Notes: a model not told the origin generated them from the letters alone. DNA of 64,000 bases from Vreelandella arcis (GCF_900103865.1 NZ_FNII01000013.1:50951-114950); one strand, 5' to 3'. Shown: positions 26,043 through 34,757, numbered from the stretch's first letter. Numbers and translations are program-made.

Positions 26043-28725
26043 GGGGGCGCTCCTCTTCAAGTAACGATTTCAATTCGGGAATGCAGCTACCGCACTGGGT
26101 GCCGCAAGCAAGGCGTGCGCCGAGCGCCTCAACGCTGGTATCGCCCTGCAGGATGGCGTCGACAATCGCCGTTTGGCCGACTTGATGGCAACTACAAACC
26201 ACTGGGCCGCTGTCCACCGCGCCGTCGTCGCACCCGGCCAGCAACCGACGGCGATGAGTATCGCTGATCGCGGTTTCGTTAAATCGCGCCTCCAACCAGG
26301 CAAGCCCCGGGAGCTCATTGGGCGGCCCCACCATCAACCACCACGTAAGCCGACCGTTTTCCACACCGGCCGCGCGCAGACGGCCCGTGGCGGCATCTTC
26401 ACTCCATAGCGATGCCGGGGCAGGTAGCCACTCGGCAAGCGGCGCAAACCAGTCGCTAACGGTAGCACAATCGGCCAGTTGCCAGCGCTGGCAGCCGCGC
26501 ATCGGAATCCGCGCCCAATAGTCGCTTTCGCACCAGTCGGGCATTGCAGGTAACGAGGCAATGGCGGCGTCGGCGACAAGGAGTGTCGCCTGCCAGGCGG
26601 TTGCCAGGGGGGCGAGCGCCACGGCGCCATGTTTGGCTTCGGGCTGGCCTGACACAGGGTCGGTGATACGTTCGATCAGCGCGCTGCTGCGCGCGTTGCC
26701 GGTAAAGCGGTCGGTCCAGTGTATCGGTACGAACACTTCCCCGCGCCGCTGGGCATTGGATACCCGTACCCTAGCGCGATACTCGCCGGTGGCAGCGGTC
26801 AAGACGCCAAGCGCCTGATCGTTAACGCCTGCCTGAGCGGCATCTTCCGGATGCACTTCCATAAAGGGCTCAGCACGATGGTTCATCAACCTAGGCGCGC
26901 GCGCGGTGCGCGTCATGGTGTGCCACTGATCACGAATCCGACCGGTATTAAGCCGCAGTGGGTACGCCTCGCTAAGGGCTTTCTCCGGCCCACGCGGGGT
27001 AATCGGCAACAGCCTGGCCCGGCCATCGAGAGTGGCAAATTCGCCATCCTCAAACAGTCGAGCAGTGCCATGCGGGGCAGCCGCTGTGACCGGCCACTGA
27101 ATTGGCGCAAGCGCGTCGTAGCCATCGAGACCCAGCCCGACCAGGCCCGAAATATCGAACAGCCGTTGAGTCACACCGCTATTTTCAAAGCCGGAAAGCC
27201 GCGCATGTTCGTCAAAAATCTCGTGGGGATGAGCATAATCGAACGCCTCATTAAAGCCCAGCCGTTTGGCGAGTTCGCAGATAATCTGCCAGTCGTGTTT
27301 CGCCTCGCCGGGCGGCGGCAGCATGCCGCGCTGGCGCGAGATGCGCCGCTCGGAATTGGTCACGGTACCGTCTTTCTCGGACCAACCGGAAGCGGGCAGC
27401 ACGATATCGGCGTAGGGCAGTAGGTCGGTATCGGCGGCACACTCCGAGACAATCACCAACGGGCATTTTTCTAGCGCGGCCCTGATGCGGGCAGTATCGG
27501 GCAGGCTGATGGCCGGGTTGGTCGCCATTATCCACAGCGCTTTAATTTCGCCACGCTCGATGGCATCAAACAGCTCAACGGCTTTGTAACCGGGGCCGTT
27601 CGGCAACGAGGGCTCCAGATTGTCAGTGGCCCAAAAGCGACTGACTAGATCCTGCGCACCGGGGGTGTCGTAATCCATGTGTGCAGCAAGCTGGTTGGCC
27701 AGACCACCCACCTCGCGCCCACCCATGGCATTGGGCTGGCCGGTGATCGAGAACGGCCCTGCCCCGGGCAGGCCAATTTTACCGCCCGCCAAATGGCAAT
27801 TGATGATCGCGTTGCACTTATCCGTGCCACTGGAAGACTGATTGACGCCTTGAGAATATAGCGTCACCACGTGTAGCTGGCTTGCGAACCAGTAATAGAA
27901 GGTTTCCAGGCGCTCGGCATCCACCTCGCAGGCTGCCGCCACCTCGGCGACACTACCCGCCGTTTGCTGGGCAGCACTTAACGCTTCGTCGAGGCCTTGG
28001 GTGTGACGCTCAAGGTAAATGTGATCGAGTTTGCGCTTGGCCGCCATCTGCGCCAGCAGCCCGTTGAACAATACCGCGTCGCTACCGGGCTTGATGCCTA
28101 GGTAAAGATCCGCGATTTCGCAGCTATCTGTCACCCGTGGGTCGACCACCACCACACGCATCAGCGGGTTGCGCTCTTTGGCGACTTTGATGCGCTGGTA
28201 AAGCACCGGGTGATTCCAGGCCAGGTTCGAGCCCACTAGCACGATCAGCTCCGCGTCTTCCAGATCCTCGTAGTTGCACGGCACCGCATCTGCACCGAAG
28301 GCGCGTTTGTAACCCGCCACCGCCGAGGCCATGCACAGCCGCGAGTTGGTATCTAAATGCGGCGTGCCCAAAAAGCCTTTAAATAGCTTATTGGCGACGT
28401 AGTAATCTTCAGTTAACAACTGCCCAGAAAGATACGCCGCCACGCTGTGGTTGCCATGCTCGGCCCGCAGCGTGTTTAAGCGTTCGGCAATGGTGCTCAG
28501 CGCGGCCTCCCAGGAGACCTCAACGCCATCCACTCGCGGACGGGTCAGGCGACCCTGCTCGCCCAGCGTTTCGTGCAACGCTGAGCCTTTCACGCACAGC
28601 CGGCCGAAATTAGCGGGGTGTTCGCGGTCGCCTTCCACCGCGCTCAGCGTACCCGCGTCGTCAACGGTGGCCGTTACGCCACAGCCGACGCCACAGTAGG
28701 GGCAGGTGGTTTTGGCTTGGTGCAT
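26002..28725 (-). CDS. nasA: Assimilatory nitrate reductase catalytic subunit NasA
   Basis: 907 aa cytoplasmic molybdenum enzyme reducing nitrate to nitrite. The N-terminal [4Fe-4S] cysteines are CPYCGVGC plus RLCVKG. The bis-MGD molybdopterin domains follow (QGVNQSSSGTDKCNAI near 275; ITGQPNAMGGREVGGL near 340), then the molybdopterin dinucleotide-binding domain. A C-terminal BFD-like [2Fe-2S] domain has CSCHQVG and CGTQCGSC. This fusion suits direct electron transfer from a flavoprotein such as the one at 29441. The start is ATG 28725, with GAGGAG upstream; an in-frame extension to 28815 would run through the leader terminator. It is the first gene of nasA-cobA-phosphatase/kinase. Confidence 0.95.
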   Translation of the reverse strand: MHQAKTTCPYCGVGCGVTATVDDAGTLSAVEGDREHPANFGRLCVKGSALHETLGEQGRLTRPRVDGVEVSWEAALSTIAERLNTLRAEHGNHSVAAYLSGQLLTEDYYVANKLFKGFLGTPHLDTNSRLCMASAVAGYKRAFGADAVPCNYEDLEDAELIVLVGSNLAWNHPVLYQRIKVAKERNPLMRVVVVDPRVTDSCEIADLYLGIKPGSDAVLFNGLLAQMAAKRKLDHIYLERHTQGLDEALSAAQQTAGSVAEVAAACEVDAERLETFYYWFASQLHVVTLYSQGVNQSSSGTDKCNAIINCHLAGGKIGLPGAGPFSITGQPNAMGGREVGGLANQLAAHMDYDTPGAQDLVSRFWATDNLEPSLPNGPGYKAVELFDAIERGEIKALWIMATNPAISLPDTARIRAALEKCPLVIVSECAADTDLLPYADIVLPASGWSEKDGTVTNSERRISRQRGMLPPPGEAKHDWQIICELAKRLGFNEAFDYAHPHEIFDEHARLSGFENSGVTQRLFDISGLVGLGLDGYDALAPIQWPVTAAAPHGTARLFEDGEFATLDGRARLLPITPRGPEKALSEAYPLRLNTGRIRDQWHTMTRTARAPRLMNHRAEPFMEVHPEDAAQAGVNDQALGVLTAATGEYRARVRVSNAQRRGEVFVPIHWTDRFTGNARSSALIERITDPVSGQPEAKHGAVALAPLATAWQATLLVADAAIASLPAMPDWCESDYWARIPMRGCQRWQLADCATVSDWFAPLAEWLPAPASLWSEDAATGRLRAAGVENGRLTWWLMVGPPNELPGLAWLEARFNETAISDTHRRRLLAGCDDGAVDSGPVVCSCHQVGQTAIVDAILQGDTSVEALGARLACGTQCGSCIPELKSLLEEERPHARAKQIPASEVV

Positions 28726-28771
28726 GGTGACTCCTCGAAAGCTTTGCAACGATGTCCATAAAAACGTCCAT

Positions 28772-28837
28772 AAAAAAACGTCCAGGCCGCTAACCCTGTT
28801 GCGCAAAACGCGCAAGGTCGATCAGCAGGCTGGACGT
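28772..28837 (-). terminator. Leader terminator of nasA, probable antitermination target
   Basis: Read on the minus strand, ACGTCCAG (28837-28830) pairs with CTGGACGT (28785-28778) and is followed by seven T (28778-28772), 47 bp before the nasA start. A smaller hairpin (GCGCGTTTTGCGC-like) sits inside the loop. The first arm is shared with the 3' arm of the preceding hexaloop hairpin, so the two structures exclude each other. Confidence 0.75.
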
Positions 28838-28868
28838 CGTTGCCACAGCGAGCACCGTCAAAGGTGCC
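28829..28868 (-). promoter_or_regulatory. Two-hairpin ANTAR (NasR) leader RNA element of nasA
   Basis: Minus-strand order: hairpin P1 at 28868-28851 (GGCACC-TTTGAC-GGTGCT) and P2 at 28849-28829. P2 reads GCTG, bulged T, GGC, loop AACGAC, GTCCAGC, giving seven pairs with one G-U. Both loops have six bases with G at position 4; the P2 loop has the required A at position 1, while the P1 loop starts with T, a deviation. P2's 3' arm overlaps the terminator stem at 28837-28829. This is the layout known for Klebsiella NasR targets. Confidence 0.7.
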
Positions 28869-28981
28869 AAACGTATTTTTTAATGGTTACTTATTTTTTA
28901 ACGACTTTATTGGGGTTGTTCGCTGCCATTGGTTTTCATGAACGCAATACAATGCGCGATTGTTCCTTATGCCTAATTAGC

Positions 28982-28997
28982 TGCAAACACCAAGCCG
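28982..28997 (-). promoter_or_regulatory. Candidate sigma-54 promoter of the nasA operon
   Basis: On the minus strand CGGCTTGGTGTTTGCA has GG-N10-GC spacing and a TTTGCA -12 box; the -24 box is CGGC instead of TGGC. Predicted start near 28971, about 100 nt before the first leader hairpin. It is a weaker match than the nirB-side promoter. Confidence 0.45.
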
Positions 28998-29129
28998 TCA
29001 CCTAGCATTTTGTTAAAAAATCTTTAAAAAACATGTTTTTGATTACAAACCACACGCCCATCGCGGCCATCCACTACCCCGCCACCGCTCAAAGTTTGTG
29101 TGCTGAGAGTGCAACTCACCCCTCTATAC

Positions 29130-29145
29130 GCACCAACAGTGTGCA
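29130..29145. promoter_or_regulatory. Candidate NtrC enhancer site
   Basis: GCACC-AACAG-TGTGCA fits the NtrC half-site pattern (GCACY-N5-RGTGCA) with one mismatch. It is centred about 120 bp upstream of the predicted nirB-side start and about 165 bp upstream of the nasA-side start, so one site could serve both divergent sigma-54 promoters. Confidence 0.45.
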
Positions 29146-29232
29146 TACAGTCGGTCAGCGCATTCACTCGTGTTTTTTGCCCATTCATTCAAGACAATGA
29201 AAATAAAGTAAAAAAAATAAATAACCCTGGAT

Positions 29233-29248
29233 TGGCCGCCGACTTGCT
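29233..29248 (+). promoter_or_regulatory. Candidate sigma-54 promoter of the nirB operon
   Basis: TGGCCGCCGACTTGCT has TGGC and TTGCT boxes with exactly 10 bases between GG and GC. The predicted start near 29259 lies 15 nt before the first ANTAR hairpin, as in the Klebsiella nasF leader. Confidence 0.7.
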
Positions 29249-29273
29249 TGTTACTAGCCATAGATAACTTGTT

Positions 29274-29328
29274 GGCAGCCAATGGCGGCTGTCGCGCGTT
29301 AATTAGACGCTACCGGGCAACGACGCCC
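29274..29328 (+). promoter_or_regulatory. Two-hairpin ANTAR (NasR) leader RNA element of the nirB operon
   Basis: P1 (29274-29293): GGCAGCC-AATGGC-GGCTGTC, seven pairs including one G-U. P2 (29315-29328): GGGC-AACGAC-GCCC, four GC pairs. Both loops are hexamers with A at position 1 and G at position 4. The linker is 21 nt and can itself form a small stem (GCGT/ACGC). P2's loop end and 3' arm overlap the terminator stem that begins at 29323. This layout fits nitrate-dependent antitermination by NasR. Confidence 0.78.
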
Positions 29329-29381
29329 CTGACCTCGTGTTTCCTAATTGCTAGGGGGCACGCTGTGTCGGGGGCGTTTTT
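29323..29381 (+). terminator. Leader terminator of the nirB operon, probable antitermination target
   Basis: ACGCCCCTGAC (29323-29333) pairs with GTCGGGGGCGT (29367-29377; one G-T pair) followed by five T (29377-29381). The interior can add CCT/AGG and GTG/CAC pairs. It lies 60 bp before the first gene of the operon and competes with hairpin P2. Confidence 0.78.
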
Positions 29382-29440
29382 GTTGGGTGCCAAGCACGCC
29401 ATGACGCATGGCCACCACGCACGATAGAAAGGAGCCACCA

Positions 29441-30736
29441 ATGGAAACTACTTCCCGGTGCTCATCTGATGACCATCTAGTGATTATTGGTAACGGCATG
29501 GCCAGCCACCGTTTGGTGGAAATACTGATCAACCAGCCGCAACGCCCCAGGGCGATTACCGTCATCGGAGCGGAATCGGTACCCGCCTACAACCGGATTC
29601 TGCTCTCGCCGTTGCTGGCAGGCGACATGCAACACGACGCACTGACCCTGCGCGACGCCGACTGGTACGCAGACAACGGCGTGACGCTGTGCCTGGGTGA
29701 GCGGGTTGAGACCATTGACCGTGAGAACCGCACTCTGGAAACCGACGGTGGCCATACCATTCGCTATGACCGGCTGGTACTGGCTACCGGCTCGCGCCCG
29801 ACGCTACCCCAAGTTCCCGGCATCGATCTTAACGGCGTTCATGGGTTTCGCGACTTCCACGACGTTGCCGAACTGGAGGCAATTGCCCAACGCGGCGGCC
29901 ATGCGCTGGTGATTGGTGGTGGCCTGCTCGGCCTGGAAGCCGCTGAAGGACTGCGCAAGCGCGGCAACAGGCTTAGTGTCAGCGTGCTTCAGCGCAGCGG
30001 TCGGCTAATGAATCGCCAGTTGGACGCCACTGCCGCTGGTTTACTCAAGCAGGCGCTGGTAAAGCGCGAGCTCAACATTCTCACCCACGCCCAACTCGCC
30101 AAGCTTGAAGGCGACGCCAACGGCCACGTGTGTGCAGCGGTACTTAATGATGGGCGGCGACTGCCCACCGACAGCGTGATTATCGCCGCCGGTATCACCC
30201 CTAATGCCGAACTGGGCCGTGAGGCTGGGCTCAACACCGACCGCGCGGTGATGGTCGATCGTTATCTAACCACTTCTGATCCGGCTATTTTTGCCCTCGG
30301 CGAATGCTGCCAGTTTGAGCAGCATACCTATGGCTTGGTCGAGCCTATTTGGCACCAGGTTGACGTGCTAGCGGCGATCCTCAGCGGTGAAGCAAACGAC
30401 GGCTACCGCGAAGCCCCCACCGCCACCAAGCTCAAGGTAAGCGGCGTGGCGCTTTATGCGTTCGGCCCCACCGACCCAGAACCAGAGCACGACGAACTGC
30501 GCTACCAGGATCCCCAAAGCGGCGACTACCGCCGCCTACTGCTGCGCGATGGACGCATTGAAGGGGCCGTACTTTACGGCGATACCCGGCATGGCACCTG
30601 GTACTTCGAGCAAGCGCTGGCGGGCACCGATCTAACCCCTTACCGCCAGGCTCTGTTGTTTGGCGCAGCCGATGTAGAAGTGCTCAAAGATCAGCAGAAC
30701 GACACCCCCCATTTATCGACCTCAGAGGCGGCATAA
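29441..30736 (+). CDS. FAD-dependent pyridine-nucleotide oxidoreductase, probable electron donor subunit for nitrate reductase
   Basis: 431 aa. FAD-binding Rossmann motif near the start (HLVIIGNGMASHRLVE) and a second NAD(P)-binding motif (ALVIGGGLLGLEAAEGLR, about 155-172). It resembles the flavin half of NirB but has no [2Fe-2S] or siroheme domain. By position (directly before nirB, divergent from nasA) it probably passes electrons from NAD(P)H to NasA, like Klebsiella NasB or a related reductase; this is inference. ATG 29441 is preferred, with AAAGGAG at 29428-29434, over the ATG at 29408. Its stop shares one base with the nirB start. Confidence 0.85.
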   Translation: METTSRCSSDDHLVIIGNGMASHRLVEILINQPQRPRAITVIGAESVPAYNRILLSPLLAGDMQHDALTLRDADWYADNGVTLCLGERVETIDRENRTLETDGGHTIRYDRLVLATGSRPTLPQVPGIDLNGVHGFRDFHDVAELEAIAQRGGHALVIGGGLLGLEAAEGLRKRGNRLSVSVLQRSGRLMNRQLDATAAGLLKQALVKRELNILTHAQLAKLEGDANGHVCAAVLNDGRRLPTDSVIIAAGITPNAELGREAGLNTDRAVMVDRYLTTSDPAIFALGECCQFEQHTYGLVEPIWHQVDVLAAILSGEANDGYREAPTATKLKVSGVALYAFGPTDPEPEHDELRYQDPQSGDYRRLLLRDGRIEGAVLYGDTRHGTWYFEQALAGTDLTPYRQALLFGAADVEVLKDQQNDTPHLSTSEAA

Positions 30737-33252
30737 TGATGTCTTCCAAGAATCCCGAACAGCTTATTATTATTGGTAACGGCATGGTCGGCCACCACTT
30801 GGTCGAGCAGTTAGTCGATAACGGCGCCCTCGAGCGTTATCAGGTCACCGTGTTTGGCGAAGAGCGCCACCGGGCCTACGACCGGGTGCACCTGTCAGAA
30901 TACTTCAGCGGCCGAGATGCCGATTCGCTGGCGCTTTGCGAGGCGGATTACTACGCCACCAGTGGTGTGGAACTGCGCACTGGCGAAGCCGTCATCGAGA
31001 TCGACCGCAGCGCTCACGAAGTGGTCACCGATCAGGGCCGCTACCCCTATGACCGCATCGTACTGGCCACCGGTTCCTTCCCGTTTGTGCCGCCGATTCC
31101 CGGTAACGACCGCGAGGGCTGCCTGGTATATCGCACCCTGGATGATCTTGATGCCATCCAAGCCGCCGCCGAAAACGCTACCAACGGCGTAGTTGTCGGT
31201 GGCGGCCTACTGGGCCTTGAGGCTGCCAATGCGCTGCGCGGCTTGAACCTCGACACCGCCGTGGTGGAGTTTGCCTCGCGGCTGATGCCGATGCAGGTGG
31301 ATAACGAAGGCGGCGAGCTGCTGCGCGAAAAAATCGAAGCGCTGGGCGTGCAGGTGCTCACCGAGCGTGCCACCCAGCGCATTGAGGACGGCGACAACAG
31401 TCATCACCGCATGGTCTTCCAGGACGACAAAGTGCTGGAAACCGACCTGATCGTGTTTTCCGCCGGGATTCGCCCTCGCGACCAGTTGGCCCGGGACTGC
31501 GACCTGGAGATCGGCGAACGCGGCGGCGTGGTGGTCGATGACCAGTGCCGCACCAGCGACCCCGCCATCCTAGCGATTGGCGAAGTAGCGCTGTGGAACC
31601 AGAGTATTTTCGGCCTGGTCGCCCCCGGCTATCAAATGGCCAAGGCGGCGCTCGCCACGCTGACCGACGGCGACACCCGCTTTGGCGGCGCGGACATGAG
31701 TACCAAGCTCAAACTGCTCGGTGTGGATGTTGGTTCGATTGGCGATGCCCACGGCAACCAGAACCCGGGCGCACGGATGTTTCGCTACCTCGACCCGTTG
31801 ACCCAGGTATACCGCAAGATGGTGGTATCCAGCGACGGCAAGAAGCTGCTGGGCGCCATGCTGGTGGGCGATAACAGCGCCTACGACACCCTGCTGCAGT
31901 ATTACGCCAACCGCATTGAACTGCCCGACGAACCGGCCTCGCTGATTCTGCCCCAAAGCAGTGGCGCCGCGCCCACGCTCGGCCCCGGTGCACTGCCGGA
32001 AACCGCCACCATCTGCTCGTGCCACAACGTCACCAAGGGCGATATTTGCGCCACCATCGATGACGGCGCCGTCGACCTTGGCGGCGTCAAAGACGTTACT
32101 AAAGCCAGTACCGGCTGCGGTGGTTGTACGGCACTGCTGAAAAGCGTGGTTGACCACGAGCTGGAAGCACGGGGCGTCGAGGTCGACAAATCGATCTGCG
32201 AACACTTCGCCTTCACCCGCCAGGAGCTTTACGACATCGTGCGTGTAGAAGGTATCAAGACCTTCAGCGAGCTGATTGGCAAGCACGGCAAACAGGACAC
32301 CCATTGCCTGGGCTGTGATATCTGCAAACCCGCCGTGGCCTCGATTCTCGCCTCCTGCTTTAACGAACCAATCACCGATGCTGCCCACGTGCCTCTGCAG
32401 GACACCAACGATACCTTCATGGCTAACATGCAGAAAAACGGCACTTATTCAGTGGTGCCGCGTGTCGCCGGTGGTGAAATTACCCCCGACAAGCTGATCG
32501 TGCTCGGTGAGGTCGCCAAGAAATACGACCTCTACTCCAAAGTGACCGGCGGTCAGCGCATCGACCTGTTCGGCGCGCGCCTGGAAGACCTGCCGGATAT
32601 CTGGGGCGAGCTGATCGAAGCCGGCTTTGAAACCGGCCACGCCTACGGCAAGTCGCTGCGCACCGTTAAATCTTGCGTGGGCAGCACCTGGTGTCGTTAC
32701 GGCGTGCAGGACAGCGTCGGCATGGCGATCCAACTGGAGAATCGCTACAAGGGGCTGCGCTCGCCGCACAAGATCAAGTTTGGCGTATCCGGCTGCACCC
32801 GCGAGTGTGCCGAGGCGCAAAGCAAGGATATCGGCATTATCGCCACCGAAAACGGCTGGAACCTGTATGTCTGCGGCAACGGCGGCATGCGCCCGCGTCA
32901 CGCCGAACTGTTCGCCACCGATCTGGACGACGAGCAGCTGTACCGCACCATTGACCGCTTTCTGATGTTCTACGTGCGCACCGCCGACCGTCTCCAGCGC
33001 ACCTCTGTATGGCGCGAAAACCTCGACGGCGGTTTGGACTACCTCAAGGAAGTCATCCTGGAAGACAGCCTGGGCATCAACGACGAGCTGGAGCGTCAGA
33101 TGCAGACCGTAGTGGATACCTACCAGTGCGAATGGGCCGACGCCATCAGCGACCCGGAGAAACTCAAGCGCTTCCGCAGCTTCGTCAACGACGACCGCCC
33201 GGATCCGTCGATCATTATGACCAGCGAGCGCGGCCAGCTACGGCCTGCTTGA
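30736..33252 (+). CDS. nirB: Assimilatory nitrite reductase large subunit NirB
   Basis: 838 aa; reduces nitrite to ammonium with NAD(P)H. Order: FAD domain (LIIIGNGMVGHHLVEQ), NAD domain (GVVVGGGLLGLEAAN near 155), BFD-type [2Fe-2S] domain (CSCHNVTKG ... CGGC, about 430-475), and a second Cys cluster (CLGCDIC, about 523). The sulfite/nitrite reductase half follows, with [4Fe-4S]-siroheme ligands CVGSTWC (C-x5-C) and CTREC (C-x3-C). All ligands are present. It overlaps the upstream flavoprotein by one base and is followed 40 bp later by nirD. Siroheme supply is from cobA in the divergent operon. Confidence 0.95.
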   Translation: MMSSKNPEQLIIIGNGMVGHHLVEQLVDNGALERYQVTVFGEERHRAYDRVHLSEYFSGRDADSLALCEADYYATSGVELRTGEAVIEIDRSAHEVVTDQGRYPYDRIVLATGSFPFVPPIPGNDREGCLVYRTLDDLDAIQAAAENATNGVVVGGGLLGLEAANALRGLNLDTAVVEFASRLMPMQVDNEGGELLREKIEALGVQVLTERATQRIEDGDNSHHRMVFQDDKVLETDLIVFSAGIRPRDQLARDCDLEIGERGGVVVDDQCRTSDPAILAIGEVALWNQSIFGLVAPGYQMAKAALATLTDGDTRFGGADMSTKLKLLGVDVGSIGDAHGNQNPGARMFRYLDPLTQVYRKMVVSSDGKKLLGAMLVGDNSAYDTLLQYYANRIELPDEPASLILPQSSGAAPTLGPGALPETATICSCHNVTKGDICATIDDGAVDLGGVKDVTKASTGCGGCTALLKSVVDHELEARGVEVDKSICEHFAFTRQELYDIVRVEGIKTFSELIGKHGKQDTHCLGCDICKPAVASILASCFNEPITDAAHVPLQDTNDTFMANMQKNGTYSVVPRVAGGEITPDKLIVLGEVAKKYDLYSKVTGGQRIDLFGARLEDLPDIWGELIEAGFETGHAYGKSLRTVKSCVGSTWCRYGVQDSVGMAIQLENRYKGLRSPHKIKFGVSGCTRECAEAQSKDIGIIATENGWNLYVCGNGGMRPRHAELFATDLDDEQLYRTIDRFLMFYVRTADRLQRTSVWRENLDGGLDYLKEVILEDSLGINDELERQMQTVVDTYQCEWADAISDPEKLKRFRSFVNDDRPDPSIIMTSERGQLRPA

Positions 33253-33292
33253 TCGGCGCGTTAACTGACTCTGAATAAAAACGAGGTACCTT

Positions 33293-33667
33293 ATGACCGC
33301 AACGGCAATGAAAAAAGAGATGGATACGATGGCGTGGCAAAAAGTCTGTACCAAAGTCGATCTTGTGGAATTCTCCGGCGTCGCCGCCTGGCTTGAAACC
33401 GCCGACGGCCCCGCGCAAGTGGCGATCTTTTATCTTCCCGGCCAGGGTAATGAGCTTTTCGCGCTGGATCATCACGATCCTTTCTCCAACGCCAACGTGA
33501 TTGCCCGTGGGATTGTGGGCGACCTTAAGGGCGCGGCGGTGGTCGCCTCGCCCATCTACAAACAGCACTTCCGCCTCGAAGACGGCCAGTGCCTGGAGGA
33601 TGAAGACGTCAAGCTGCGTACCTGGAAGATCGAATTTAAAGGGGATGAGGTGTGGGTAGAGGGCTAA
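33293..33667 (+). CDS. nirD: Nitrite reductase small subunit NirD
   Basis: 124 aa Rieske-like fold subunit that partners NirB. It has the family pattern FALDHHDPFSNANVIARGIVG and ASPIYKQHFRLEDGQC. As in other NirD proteins the cysteine-histidine ligands of a true Rieske cluster are missing, so it is a structural subunit. GAGG lies 8 bp before the first ATG. A second ATG at 33308 and others follow in frame, so the first 5-12 residues are less certain. Confidence 0.92.
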   Translation: MTATAMKKEMDTMAWQKVCTKVDLVEFSGVAAWLETADGPAQVAIFYLPGQGNELFALDHHDPFSNANVIARGIVGDLKGAAVVASPIYKQHFRLEDGQCLEDEDVKLRTWKIEFKGDEVWVEG

Positions 33668-33695
33668 GCTGCGCTCCTAGCCACACTTAAAGCAA

Positions 33696-33712
33696 TGGCC
33701 GCTGAGCGGCCA
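33696..33712 (+). repeat. Hairpin after nirD
   Basis: TGGCCGC-TGA-GCGGCCA, a perfect 7-bp GC-rich stem 28 bp past the nirD stop with no T-run. Probably protects the 3' end of the nirBD message or terminates weakly. Confidence 0.45.
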
Positions 33713-33803
33713 GTCGTCCATATCGACAAAATAGCGATATCGCGAATAAACTTGCTATCCTAGCTGGCTATTTCACCGGTACTGGCCAGGGAGCAACACG
33801 TTC

Positions 33804-34739
33804 GTGAAGACAGAATCCAGAACCTTAGCGTTTTCCGCCTTCATGGCGTTGCTGATTGGCTGTGCAGGCATTGCCGCTACACTTGCCTCTAACTCGCAAG
33901 CCATCTTGCTGGACGGGCTATTCAATCTGATCTATTTCGGCGTGGCGCTGGTCACCATCAAGGTCAGCCGCCTTGCCAGCCGTCCGGATAGCGAGGCTTA
34001 CCCGTTTGGCTACAGCTACTTTGAGTCGCTGGTCAACCTATGCAAAGGCCTGCTGATTTTCGGCGTGTCGATATTCGCCTTGGTCGATGCGATTGCCGCG
34101 CTGCTCACCGGCGGGCGCGACATTGCCGCCGGGGTGGCGGTCATCTATGCGCTATTTGCCACGGTCGCCTGTTCGCTCACCGCCTGGGTGATGCACCGCA
34201 GCTTGCGCTTTGTCAAAAGCCCGCTGGTAGAAGCCGACAAATCGAACTGGGTCGTCAACAGCGTGATTTCGGCGTCGGTATTGACGGCGTTCTGCCTGGT
34301 GCTGTTATTTGACACGTTTGGCTGGCACACCGTGCTGCCCTACGTCGATCCGCTGCTGGTCATCGGCGTTGTGCTCCTGTGTATGGGCGTGCCGGTGCGC
34401 ATGGCCACTCAAGCGCTGCACGAACTGCTCAACAAAACCCCACCCTCTGCGCTTACCGGGCCCATTCATCACGCCATCGAACAAGCTCTGGCCGATGTCG
34501 AAACCGAAGAAGTGCGCGTACGCATGGTGCGCCCAGGCCGCATGCTGTATGTCATCGTGCACGTGGTGTTACCCAGTAACACTTCGCTTAACAGCGTAGT
34601 GGGCCTGGATGCCCTGCGCACTCAACTGGATCAACACATTCGCCAATGCTACTCGCCAGTGGTCTGCGATGTGGTCTTCACCGCTGACAAACGCTGGGCC
34701 GCACCGTCCTGTGGCGAGTTGGTGGAAAAACAGCGCTAG
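33804..34739 (+). CDS. Cation diffusion facilitator (CDF) family transporter
   Basis: 311 aa with about six membrane segments in the first 210 residues (LLDGLFNLIYFGVALVTIKV near 38) and a C-terminal cytoplasmic domain (about 215-300, HHAIEQALADVETEEVRVR) of the CDF type. Inner-membrane efflux of a divalent metal is the family role. The subgroup with PFGYSYFESLVNL is not metal-specific by sequence. The GTG start at 33804 is preceded by AGGGAG. It converges on the MFS gene, 18 bp apart. Confidence 0.83.
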   Translation: MKTESRTLAFSAFMALLIGCAGIAATLASNSQAILLDGLFNLIYFGVALVTIKVSRLASRPDSEAYPFGYSYFESLVNLCKGLLIFGVSIFALVDAIAALLTGGRDIAAGVAVIYALFATVACSLTAWVMHRSLRFVKSPLVEADKSNWVVNSVISASVLTAFCLVLLFDTFGWHTVLPYVDPLLVIGVVLLCMGVPVRMATQALHELLNKTPPSALTGPIHHAIEQALADVETEEVRVRMVRPGRMLYVIVHVVLPSNTSLNSVVGLDALRTQLDQHIRQCYSPVVCDVVFTADKRWAAPSCGELVEKQR

Positions 34740-34757
34740 GCCACAGGTTAGTTATCA

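Noticed and set aside
28726..28815. Upstream in-frame start for nasA at 28815
   Set aside because: It would translate through the leader terminator and lacks a ribosome site; ATG 28725 has GAGGAG and begins just before the conserved Cys cluster.
29085..29125. CTGAGAGTGCAACTCACC resembling the start of a TPP riboswitch
   Set aside because: Only a short piece matches; the ACCTGATCTGG part is missing and the neighbouring genes are not thiamine genes.
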